Below, one piece after another: positions 1 through 7,914 of a DNA stretch of 64,000 nucleotides; positions within the stretch are counted from its first letter, which is position 1, and the number at the start of each line of letters is the position of its first letter. This stretch comes from Bifidobacterium sp. ESL0728 (GTDB taxonomy: Bacteria; Actinomycetota; Actinomycetes; Actinomycetales; Bifidobacteriaceae), in NCBI RefSeq assembly GCF_029392015.1, contig NZ_CP113925.1, forward strand, positions 2,170,001 through 2,234,000, in the 5' to 3' direction. The position numbers and the translations under genes are program-made. The notes beneath the pieces were generated by a model that worked only from the letters and a program-made list of their open reading frames with translations, was not told the DNA's origin and did not search any database.

Positions 1-1946
1 CTGCCTGACGACTTACCACCACGGTTGCCGCCGATAACCTCATCAAGCGTTTCGCCGTTCTCGATTTTACGAACCATTTCAAGATAGTCATCCACGCCGC
101 CGGGAAGGTGACGGACCTTGCCGCCAATCAGCGCGAACTGTTCATCGGTCACACGTTCAAGCAGGTAGCGGTCATGGGAAACCACAATCAGCGTGCCCGG
201 CCAGGAATCGAGCAAATCCTCCATTACGGCCAACATATCGGTATCGAGGTCGTTGCCCGGCTCATCGAGAATCAAGACATTGGGCTCATCCAGCAGAATC
301 AGCAACAGCTGCATGCGGCGCTTCTGACCGCCGGAAAGGTCGGCGATCGGTGTCATCAGCTGAGCGGCCGAGAAGCCGAGCCGTTCCATCAGCTGACTGG
401 TCGAAACCTCTTTGCCGTCGACTTCGTAAGTCGGCTTGTAGCGGCTCAGCACTTCCTTGATCTTGTATTTGCCAAGCTTCTCCAGCTCGTCCAGCCGTTG
501 CGAAAGCACCGCGAACTTGACGGTCTTGCCGATTTTGACGTGCCCGACCGTCGGCGTCAAGGTGCCGTCGATAATCTTCAGCAAGGTCGACTTGCCGGCA
601 CCGTTTGCGCCGACAATGCCGAATCGATCGCCAGGACCAATAAGCCATGTAACGTCATCAAGAATCTTGCGCCCGCTGACCGTCACCCGCTGAGCCGATG
701 ATGTGACAGCGGGTTTATCCTCGCCATCGGATTCATCGGTATTGGCTGCGTTGTCTTTCTCGCCAACAGAAACATCAGAAATATCGGCATCATTCGTTTC
801 ATCAGAGAGCTGCACGACTGTATCGGTTTCCGCCGTAGTCTGCTTTTCTCTGGCTTCGGAATTTTCAGCCTTCGCGTCAACCAACCGGTCATCATCCAAG
901 TCGTCAACAGCCAATTCGACGGAACCCATGACTCTTGGCTCCTCGTACAAAGCCGGAACCACATCAACACGCGAAGCGGAATCATTACTGGCATTACTGG
1001 AATCGTCAACCGAAACATCAGATTCATCACCTGATGATTCGCCTTGAAGATGTTCGAAAATCTGGGTCACATCGTTTAAGTCGACGACCTGCTTGCCAAG
1101 TCTCGAAGTCGCCATCTGTTTGAGCTGTAACGTATTACGCATCGGCGGCACGTCAGCAATGAGTTCGTTGGCTTGCTTGACATGGAACTTCTGCTTGGTG
1201 GCACGGGCGCGAGCGCCGCGAGTCAGCCACGCCAACTCTTTGCGGGCCAAGTTGCGACGACGTTCCTCACGGATATCGGCCTGACGATCACGTTCGACGC
1301 GTTGGAGCATGTAGGCGCTGTAGCCGCCTTCGAACGGGTCAATCACCCCGTCATGTACCTCCCACATCGATTCGCAGACCTCGTCGAGGAACCAGCGGTC
1401 GTGGGTGACCAGCAGCAGCGCGCCCTGCCCGTTGGCCCAACGGTTCTTCAGATGTTCCGCAAGCCAGTGAATGGTGACGATATCCAAATGGTTCGTGGGC
1501 TCGTCAAGCGCCAGAATGTCCCAATCCTTCAAAAGCAGCCGTGTCAAATCGGCGCGTCGACGTTGCCCGCCGGAAAGCGAACCGACCTTGGCGTCGAGAC
1601 TTAAACCTCCCAGCAGTGCCTCAACGATTTCGCGTGAACGCGTGTCGGACGCCCACTGGTAATCCTCGCGCCCCTCAAGCGCGGCCTGCCGCACTGTGGC
1701 GTTGTCATCAAGCGGATCGCGTTGATCCAACATGCCAAAAGTCAGTCCATTACGAGTGGTCACACGCCCGGAATCGGGCTGCTGCGTACCTGCAAGTAAG
1801 TGCAGAAGTGTTGATTTCCCATCGCCGTTCTTGCCGACGATGCCGATGCGGTCGCCCTCGAAGACGCCCTGCGTTACATCGGTGAAAATGGTTTTAGTTG
1901 CGAAATCAAGCGAAACGTGTTCAAGTCCCAAGTCATAAGTCGGCAT
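1..1946 (-). CDS. ABC-F family ATPase (two nucleotide-binding domains), 3' end outside the window
   Basis: Soluble ABC-F protein with two ATP-binding cassettes and no membrane domain. Members bind the ribosome and act in translation or in resistance to ribosome-targeting antibiotics. About 648 residues are visible. The start (ATG at 1944-1946) gives MPTYDLGLEHVSLDF. Walker A of the first domain, GKNGDGKST, lies about 40 residues in; that of the second domain is GANGAGKST, around 600-625 on the reverse strand. It is followed by a LSGGQ-type signature (LSGGQKRR) and Walker B (LILDEPGNDLD), the usual ABC-F order. A long acidic, Ser/Asp-rich linker separates the two cassettes (roughly 710-1080). 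The C-terminus is cut by the window edge. The gene follows the amidotransferase gene on the same strand after a 360-bp gap of tandem repeats. The subfamily (Uup-like or resistance-type) cannot be decided here. Confidence 0.9.
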   Translation of the reverse strand, partial: MPTYDLGLEHVSLDFATKTIFTDVTQGVFEGDRIGIVGKNGDGKSTLLHLLAGTQQPDSGRVTTRNGLTFGMLDQRDPLDDNATVRQAALEGREDYQWASDTRSREIVEALLGGLSLDAKVGSLSGGQRRRADLTRLLLKDWDILALDEPTNHLDIVTIHWLAEHLKNRWANGQGALLLVTHDRWFLDEVCESMWEVHDGVIDPFEGGYSAYMLQRVERDRQADIREERRRNLARKELAWLTRGARARATKQKFHVKQANELIADVPPMRNTLQLKQMATSRLGKQVVDLNDVTQIFEHLQGESSGDESDVSVDDSSNASNDSASRVDVVPALYEEPRVMGSVELAVDDLDDDRLVDAKAENSEAREKQTTAETDTVVQLSDETNDADISDVSVGEKDNAANTDESDGEDKPAVTSSAQRVTVSGRKILDDVTWLIGPGDRFGIVGANGAGKSTLLKIIDGTLTPTVGHVKIGKTVKFAVLSQRLDELEKLGKYKIKEVLSRYKPTYEVDGKEVSTSQLMERLGFSAAQLMTPIADLSGGQKRRMQLLLILLDEPNVLILDEPGNDLDTDMLAVMEDLLDSWPGTLIVVSHDRYLLERVTDEQFALIGGKVRHLPGGVDDYLEMVRKIENGETLDEVIGGNRGGKSSG

Positions 1947-2306
1947 AGTGATTCGATGCTACCGCCTGCTGCCAACACCCTTGAGCCCACAACCGAAGCA
2001 GATATCGAGTCGCCCGCCATGTCCATTCAAAGCGCTGCGAAAGAAAAGCACCAACTGACCGCCAAAATGATGCTTTTCCCACTGATTCATCCCGAAACCA
2101 GTGCGAAAAGCACCATTTTGGCCCTGTTTTAGTGCTTTTCCCACGGATTCAGTCCAAAGTTGAGGCCAAAAGCACCATTTAGGGCACGATTTAGTGCTTT
2201 TCTCACGGATTCAGGCCGCACCGCAAGCACGAACCGACGGGGTAGTCACTCACCTGGTGCGCGAGCGTGAATCAGCGCATCTGATACTCGTTCAACGCCC
2301 GAGTAG
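1947..2306. other. Intergenic region dominated by tandem hairpin repeats
   Basis: This 360-bp gap between the amidotransferase gene and the ABC-F gene (both minus strand) holds three copies of a 62-bp repeat (listed separately). I see no credible gene in it. Short open frames here are composed of the repeat itself. Confidence 0.7.
2044..2214. repeat. Three tandem copies of a 62-bp unit, each a potential stem-loop
   Basis: AAAAGCACC recurs at 2044, 2106 and 2168, exactly 62 bp apart. Each is followed 20-30 bases later by its near complement, a TGCTTTT core (GTGCTTTT in copies 2 and 3), and then by CCCAC/CTCAC and GATTCA. Each unit can therefore fold into a hairpin with an AAAAGCAC/GTGCTTTT stem. 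The copies have diverged in the loop and the 3' part, so this is not a very recent slippage product. A related single hairpin occurs at 49865-49912. Confidence 0.85.
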
Positions 2307-3029
2307 CTATTCGCCCATCGCGCGGGCGCTGGCGGCGCAACGCACGGCGAACGCAGAGAAAACCTGCTCGGCGAGCGGCTGCAGCTCGACGTCGTAGCGT
2401 TTGAAGTCCTCGCGAATCTTGGAAATCTGGCTCTTCTTCATGCCCTTGACCATGGAAGGCTCGCTGAGCCATTCGTCCAGCAGAGTCGGGGTGACCTCAA
2501 GATGAAATTGCAGTCCGAGCGCGCTTTTATAGCAGAACGCCTGGTTTTCGGTATATTTCGATGATGCGAGAAGCTGGCCACCCTCGGGAACGGAAACGAC
2601 GTCGTTGTGCCAGTTGAGCACGTTCATTTGCGGCGTCCACATCGGAAACCAATCGTTCTTGGCGACGCGCTTGATGGGCGCGAACCCGATTTCGGAACAT
2701 TTGCCGCTTTGCAGCTTGGCCCCGAGTGCCGTGGCGATGATTTGATGCCCGAGGCAGATGCCGAGTACCGGCTTGCCGGCCTTTACCGCCTTGCGCACCA
2801 GCTTGGCTTCGGTTTTGAGCCCCGGATATTCCTTGTAATCCTGCGCCCCCATCGGCCCGCCCATCACCACAAGCCCTGCGATCTCCTCGCTTTTCGGTAC
2901 GTCAGGGTTAGACTCACTGGCAATGCTCAACGTTTGGCTGGCCATGCCGAGATCATCAAGATTGTCGAGAATCCGTCCCGGTTTTTCGCAGGAAACATGT
3001 TGTAAAATAAGCACTTTCGGCATCGTCAT
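2307..3029 (-). CDS. Class I glutamine amidotransferase-like protein
   Basis: A 240-residue stand-alone type 1 glutamine amidotransferase domain. It contains the nucleophile elbow GICLGHQ (catalytic Cys) and the later FHLEVTP segment supplying His and Glu of the triad. The early oxyanion-type loop is GGPMGAQD. The size and motifs match the GuaA-N-terminal-like family often annotated as 'GMP synthase-glutamine amidotransferase domain', a group with unclear physiological substrates that includes gamma-glutamyl peptide hydrolases. I use the ATG at 3027-3029 (MTMPKVLILQ), since the open frame upstream has no family homology. A second ATG at 3021-3023 is equally possible. The gene is read away from cysS and shares its ~100-bp divergent promoter region. 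Not guaA itself, as no synthetase domain is present. Confidence 0.82.
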   Translation of the reverse strand: MTMPKVLILQHVSCEKPGRILDNLDDLGMASQTLSIASESNPDVPKSEEIAGLVVMGGPMGAQDYKEYPGLKTEAKLVRKAVKAGKPVLGICLGHQIIATALGAKLQSGKCSEIGFAPIKRVAKNDWFPMWTPQMNVLNWHNDVVSVPEGGQLLASSKYTENQAFCYKSALGLQFHLEVTPTLLDEWLSEPSMVKGMKKSQISKIREDFKRYDVELQPLAEQVFSAFAVRCAASARAMGE

Positions 3030-3130
3030 GATTCCATTGTGACATTTCGCCACCCCAATTTTATAGCGATTGACTTCAAGCGAACGGCACTTAGACATTT
3101 TTGTCGGCGAACGCCAATATTCTTGGATGT

Positions 3131-4969
3131 ATGGAAAACGCCACGAAACCGCAGAATTCCAACCTTTCTGAATCGAACCAGCCGAAGGCTCTCGCCGATG
3201 CTGCCACAAAGCTGAAACTTTATAACACGGCCACACACGAAGTGTCTGCGTTCACACCGATTGTGCCCGGCAAGGTGGGCATCTACGTCTGCGGGGCCAC
3301 GGTGCAGAGTTCACCGCATATCGGCCATATCCGCGCGGCCGTCGCTTTCGATATCGTCCGTCGCTGGCTTCAAAAACTCGGTTACGACGTCACCTTCATC
3401 CGCAACGTCACGGATATCGATGACAAGATTCTCGACAAAGCCGCAGCAGCGGGCCAGCAATGGTGGGCACGAGCGTATTACTACGAGCGCGAATTCACAC
3501 GCGCCTACGACACGCTCGGCGTGCTTCCCCCGACCTATGAACCCCGCGCGACCGGCCATATCGGCGATATGGTCGATCTGATCCAGCGTTTGGTCGACCG
3601 CGGTCACGCCTACGTCATTACCGACGCCGACGGCAAGCCGACCGGCAATGTGTTCTTTGACGTGGCAAGTTGGCCATATTACGGCGAGTTGACTCACCAA
3701 AAGCAAAGTGCAGAGGTCGATTCCGCTGCGGCGGTTGCCGACGAAATGGGCCCCAGCATCGACCAGTCCGGCGACGACAAATACAATCCGGCCGACCCTG
3801 CCGACTATTCCCCCGACAAGCACGACCCGCGAGATTTCGCGCTTTGGAAGGCTTCCAAGGAAAGCGATCCCGAAACCGCCCGCTGGAAGACGCCGTTCGG
3901 CACCGGCCGCCCAGGCTGGCATATCGAATGCTCGGCCATGAGCCACCGTTACCTCGACGGCATGTTCGACATCCACGGCGGCGGCCTCGACCTGCGCTTC
4001 CCCCACCACGAAAACGAAATGGCACAGACCCGTGCAGCCGGCTACGAATCCGCCAACGTGTGGATGCACTCCGCCTGGGTGACGGCAAAGGGCGAGAAAA
4101 TGTCGAAGTCGCTGGGCAATGGGCTTTCCGTGCCAAGCGTGCTCGCGCATAACTCACCTTGGGTGGTGCGTTATGCGTTGGGCGGCGTGCAATACCGCTC
4201 GATGCTGGAGTGGAGCGACCAGACGCTTGCCGAAGCGAAATCCGCCTACGAGCGCATCAGTAATTTCATCGTCCGGGCAGGCCAGACGTTAGGCGCCGAA
4301 GGCCAGCCAAGCCGCGAGGACGTCGAAGCTGTTACAGCCGATCAATTACCATTCGATTTTATAGAGGCGATGAACGATGACATCAATGTTTCCGGTGCCA
4401 CCGCCGCGATTTTCACAGCCATCCGTCATGGCAACTCGTTGATTTCCGAGCTTGAGGCAGGGCAGGCCAACGCCAATACCGGTTCTTTGAGCGATGCCGA
4501 CATGGCAGAGCTGACAGACGAGTACCACAGGATCCTCGACGAGACCAGTGCCAGATATTCCGACATGCCCAAAGAGGCCATCCAAAACGACGCGAAGGCC
4601 AGGTTCGCTTTTGCACACGCCAACGTTCCCGCTGCAATCATCGACTCGCTTACCTCTCGGGTAGCCCTGCACGAAACCCTGCTTTCAGTGCGGGCCATGC
4701 TCGATACCTTGGGCTTGGATCCGCTGGCCGAACCTTGGAATGCAGGGAGTTCCGAAAGCGGCACCGGAGCCGAAAACGCCATCGGCAACGGCAACACCGA
4801 AGCCGAGCACAAATTGCTGGACGAGATGATGCAGTACCAGCTCGCCGCCCGCAACGCCGCACGAAAAGCGAAAAACTTCGAAAAGGCCGACAAAATCCGC
4901 AATGCGCTTGCCTCCATGGGAGTCACCATCGAGGACAAGCCCACCGGCTCCACATGGAGCCTGAAGTAG
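3131..4969 (+). CDS. cysS: Cysteinyl-tRNA synthetase
   Basis: Charges tRNA-Cys with cysteine in the cytoplasm. It is a class I synthetase: the HIGH motif appears as PHIGHIR (residues about 62-68) and KMSKS as [10 protein letters not shown] (about 321-330). Zinc-binding residues are visible in YVCGATVQ and [10 protein letters not shown] plus the HHENE segment. The C-terminal end contains the expected helical anticodon-domain pattern ([17 protein letters not shown]). At 612 residues it is longer than the typical 460-500. The surplus sits in a hydrophilic stretch around residues 188-230 and in acidic or Gly-rich segments of the C-terminal half. The start is taken as the ATG at 3131. A TTG-initiated extension from 3101 is open but has no ribosome binding site. 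Confidence 0.95.
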   Translation: MENATKPQNSNLSESNQPKALADAATKLKLYNTATHEVSAFTPIVPGKVGIYVCGATVQSSPHIGHIRAAVAFDIVRRWLQKLGYDVTFIRNVTDIDDKILDKAAAAGQQWWARAYYYEREFTRAYDTLGVLPPTYEPRATGHIGDMVDLIQRLVDRGHAYVITDADGKPTGNVFFDVASWPYYGELTHQKQSAEVDSAAAVADEMGPSIDQSGDDKYNPADPADYSPDKHDPRDFALWKASKESDPETARWKTPFGTGRPGWHIECSAMSHRYLDGMFDIHGGGLDLRFPHHENEMAQTRAAGYESANVWMHSAWVTAKGEKMSKSLGNGLSVPSVLAHNSPWVVRYALGGVQYRSMLEWSDQTLAEAKSAYERISNFIVRAGQTLGAEGQPSREDVEAVTADQLPFDFIEAMNDDINVSGATAAIFTAIRHGNSLISELEAGQANANTGSLSDADMAELTDEYHRILDETSARYSDMPKEAIQNDAKARFAFAHANVPAAIIDSLTSRVALHETLLSVRAMLDTLGLDPLAEPWNAGSSESGTGAENAIGNGNTEAEHKLLDEMMQYQLAARNAARKAKNFEKADKIRNALASMGVTIEDKPTGSTWSLK

Positions 4970-5034
4970 CATTCGCTGGAAGTTACGGAACATATAAAGC
5001 GGCATTCAACGGAAGTTACGGATATATAGCACAC
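4969..5034. repeat. Two tandem copies of a 33-bp repeat just after cysS
   Basis: Starting at the last base of the cysS stop codon, GCATTC..GGAAGTTACGGA..ATATA is repeated once, with copies beginning at 4969 and 5002. The second copy has several substitutions. Neither copy makes a strong hairpin, so a terminator role is not evident. Confidence 0.7.
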
Positions 5035-5238
5035 GGTAATTGCCAGCCAATAAATCGTGCACCGCGTTTTTCATAACCATATTTATCGAAAAATAATACA
5101 TATCATCAAAATCGATTTGCATTTCATAAAAATTTGTCGTACAGTGACATATAGTTATCAAATTACGATAATTTCTGTTTATTTACATTTAAATGCGGAA
5201 ATCACCAGATGACGAGACGAGAAGAGACAAGGGAGATT

Positions 5239-7620
5239 ATGCAGCGCACGATAAAAACGATAATCGCAACAGCAATAGCGGCAGGGACGTTGTTCGCGCC
5301 GACCATCACGCAAGCGGCGGAACCCTCCGAATCAACCGGCGCTGCCCCACAAAACGCGACCGTTTCCACTTCCGTACCCACTACACCCGCATCTACCAAA
5401 CAAGCCCAACAGAGCGATACTGCGCCAACGTCTGCCACGAATGCACTGGCACCTTCGCCAACCGCACTGACCCGTTCAGCCACGTTGGCACCGACACCCA
5501 CATTATCCGCGCCAACGTCAATGCCGCAACACTCCCTCCGACTCCCGTCCGCACAATTACAAGGATTGGAACCAAGTACCCAAGGCAGCGAATGCGACGG
5601 CACCACCGGCCCCATGACCCACGGCCATTGGACGCTCGGGCCAAGCACCGAATACGGCGGCGAGTGCACGCTGACCTTCACAGCAACCGACCCCGACCAC
5701 GAGAACGATTTCGAAGGTCTGGAAACCCAGCCAGGCACCGCAACACCATTCACCCACATAAAAACGACCCATAATTTCGCTTATGCCAAGCACATCGTCT
5801 TCGACGGCGTCAACAAAACACAATTACCTGAGAACTCCCGATTCCTGTTTGGAGACTGGGACCCGACTCTGTTTCATAACTACCTCAAAACCTTCAAGGG
5901 CAACGGCCTCGTAGACACCAGCCACGTAAAAAACATGGAAGGCATTTTCCAGGGAGACCGCGGAATGACCTCTTTGGATCTGAGCGGCTGGGACACCGGC
6001 AATGTCACCAGCATGCGATCGATGTTTGACGGCATTCCTCTGCCCAGCTTGGATGTCGCCAACTTCGACACCCACAACGTCACCGATATGAACCACATGT
6101 TCTATGGCGCTTGTGACATCCATACTTTGGACCTGAGCAAATGGGACACCACCAAGCTTGACCTTACGATCAAACCTAATGGCACCAGCAATACCGATGA
6201 CATGTTCTGCAGGATCAACAGGCTGACCGTCGGACCCAAGACCAGGTTCTCAAGCCGGAGCTTCAGAGGCAACCGAGTGCCATCGGAAGTCCCTACAAGG
6301 CCGTCGACGCCAGGCTTGAGTTACACAGACAAATGGATCAAGGTCTCGCACCTGTCGAACGGCACAATGGGCACGACGGAACCCTTAACCAACGCCCAGG
6401 CTCAAAGCCAGGACGACTTTGTCAATACCTTGGCCACAGATCCCAACCGGGCAGGAACCTACGTCTGGCAGACCACACCGCTGCGCACGATCAACCTGCA
6501 GTCCAATCTGGCAAGTTTGCCTTCCGGCTACAGTGCAACGGCAACGGCCGACGGCTACACGGCCGACTCCAGCGGGAACCTAAGCACCACCTTGACCGAC
6601 ATGACCGTAGACGATGTGCCCATGCCGGAATTTGACGCCGACGGGCAGGTCACCGCTGCCGGAACTCCGGCCACAGTGGACACGCTCAATCCCAACGTGG
6701 CCCTGCCTGCCAGCAACCCGTACACCTTGACCGCACCAAGCAGCACGAGCGACACCTACACTCTGGAAGGTTGGAGCACCACCCCAACAGGTACCGTCGA
6801 CCACAATCTCGGCGCGAACACGAATGTCGCCGTCGACGGCTTGACCCTCTACGCCGTCTGGCAAGTTCACCACGCACCGGCTCCGAGCCCGTCACCTTCG
6901 CCGAGCCCATCTCCTTCGCCAGCCCCAGGACCTTCGCCAAGCCCGGCACCAAGCCCGGCACCTCCGAGCTCAACCCCTTCGCCAAGCCCTGCACCCGGGC
7001 CCACACCGTCAGAGCCATCGGGAACTCCTTCCTCGACCCCCTCTGACCCAAGCGCCCCGTCAAGCCCCTCAGGCACAGGTAACACATCGACTCCAGCCTC
7101 CGGCGCAGGAACGGGCGCAGGCACAGGAACGAGTACAAGTGGCAGCAGCACGAGCGGCATAACCGTTCATCCAGCCTCGCAAGGCCCGGCCCCGGCTGCA
7201 GCCGGTTTCGTCGCAGCCCCCGCAACGTTGGCCCTTGCCCCTGCCGCCACGGCCGGCCCGGCAGCACGTCTGCTGGCCGCGCCGCGTGCCGATGCTGCGA
7301 CCGCGCCCATCGCACCGGCCACCGGCGACCAGAACGCCAACGGAGCCGCGCCCGACACTTCCAACCAGACGCCAAAAGAAAAAGTCTGCAAAACCGCCTA
7401 TTACGGCGAAGGCTCCGTCGCCCCTGCAGCGGTGATCTGCAAAAACGACGACAAGAAAGTCACCGTGAGCGTGGTGCCAGACCAGATCAGCAACAGGGTG
7501 CTCGCACCTGCATGGCTTTTCATGCTCGTCCTCGCCGCCGTGTCGTTCTTCGCCATGTTCCTCTACCAGCGCCGCAACGCGTTCTTCGCCGCACAGCACC
7601 GGGCCGCAGCCAGTAACTGA
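5239..7620 (+). CDS. Secreted surface protein 1: DUF285 (BspA-like) repeats, InlB-type repeat, Pro/Ser stalk, C-terminal TM anchor
   Basis: A 793-residue predicted cell-surface protein. Residues 1-26 form a signal peptide (MQRTIKTIIATAIAAGTLFA, cut near TQA-AEP). A Thr/Pro/Ser-rich linker leads to a conserved PMTHGHWTLGPSTEYGGECTLTF segment (~125-150). Next come about 85 residues of DUF285-type repeats (~225-310) with SLDLSGWDTGNVTSM and SMF repeats. A Listeria/Bacteroides-type repeat (YTLEGWSTTPTG...LYAVWQV, ~505-545) precedes a Pro-Ser-rich stalk with repeated SPSPSP. The C-terminus has a Cys-containing block (VCKTAYYGEGSVAPAAVIC), one TM helix (~750-772) and a basic tail. No LPXTG was found, so anchoring is probably by the TM helix. 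I chose the ATG at 5239 because AGGGAG lies just upstream; an ATG at 5209 is in frame. DUF285 proteins often mediate adhesion; the ligand is unknown. Confidence 0.85.
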   Translation: MQRTIKTIIATAIAAGTLFAPTITQAAEPSESTGAAPQNATVSTSVPTTPASTKQAQQSDTAPTSATNALAPSPTALTRSATLAPTPTLSAPTSMPQHSLRLPSAQLQGLEPSTQGSECDGTTGPMTHGHWTLGPSTEYGGECTLTFTATDPDHENDFEGLETQPGTATPFTHIKTTHNFAYAKHIVFDGVNKTQLPENSRFLFGDWDPTLFHNYLKTFKGNGLVDTSHVKNMEGIFQGDRGMTSLDLSGWDTGNVTSMRSMFDGIPLPSLDVANFDTHNVTDMNHMFYGACDIHTLDLSKWDTTKLDLTIKPNGTSNTDDMFCRINRLTVGPKTRFSSRSFRGNRVPSEVPTRPSTPGLSYTDKWIKVSHLSNGTMGTTEPLTNAQAQSQDDFVNTLATDPNRAGTYVWQTTPLRTINLQSNLASLPSGYSATATADGYTADSSGNLSTTLTDMTVDDVPMPEFDADGQVTAAGTPATVDTLNPNVALPASNPYTLTAPSSTSDTYTLEGWSTTPTGTVDHNLGANTNVAVDGLTLYAVWQVHHAPAPSPSPSPSPSPSPAPGPSPSPAPSPAPPSSTPSPSPAPGPTPSEPSGTPSSTPSDPSAPSSPSGTGNTSTPASGAGTGAGTGTSTSGSSTSGITVHPASQGPAPAAAGFVAAPATLALAPAATAGPAARLLAAPRADAATAPIAPATGDQNANGAAPDTSNQTPKEKVCKTAYYGEGSVAPAAVICKNDDKKVTVSVVPDQISNRVLAPAWLFMLVLAAVSFFAMFLYQRRNAFFAAQHRAAASN

Positions 7621-7645
7621 CCATAGGATAAACACCATTGGAATC

Positions 7646-7682
7646 GATAGGAGGCTCCGTCTTCGGATCGAAGCCTCCTATC
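7646..7682 (+). terminator. Stem-loop after surface protein 1
   Basis: GATAGGAGGCT pairs with the later AGCCTCCTATC around a short loop, 26 bp after the stop codon of the first surface protein gene. No strong T-run follows, so termination may be partial. Confidence 0.65.
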
Positions 7683-7914
7683 CGCAAATCACTCTATTTT
7701 GACCGCTATCCCAACAGCTCGATGAGGCTAACAGGGAAAATGACAACAAATAGTAATTATTAGCTATTTGTGCTTGCGCTTCGAAATAATTGCTTTACGA
7801 TAAGAGTATAAAACGATTGATGATTTGAGAAACCGTTCAATCACAATATGTGTGCCGGCATCCATAGAACGATATTCATCAGCAGAGATAAATGGAGATT
7901 AAGGATGATACTTT

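Noticed and set aside
2307..3236. Longer 309-residue version of the amidotransferase-like protein
   Set aside because: The N-terminal extension has no family similarity and crosses the divergent cysS promoter. The ATG at 3027-3029 fits the domain boundary.
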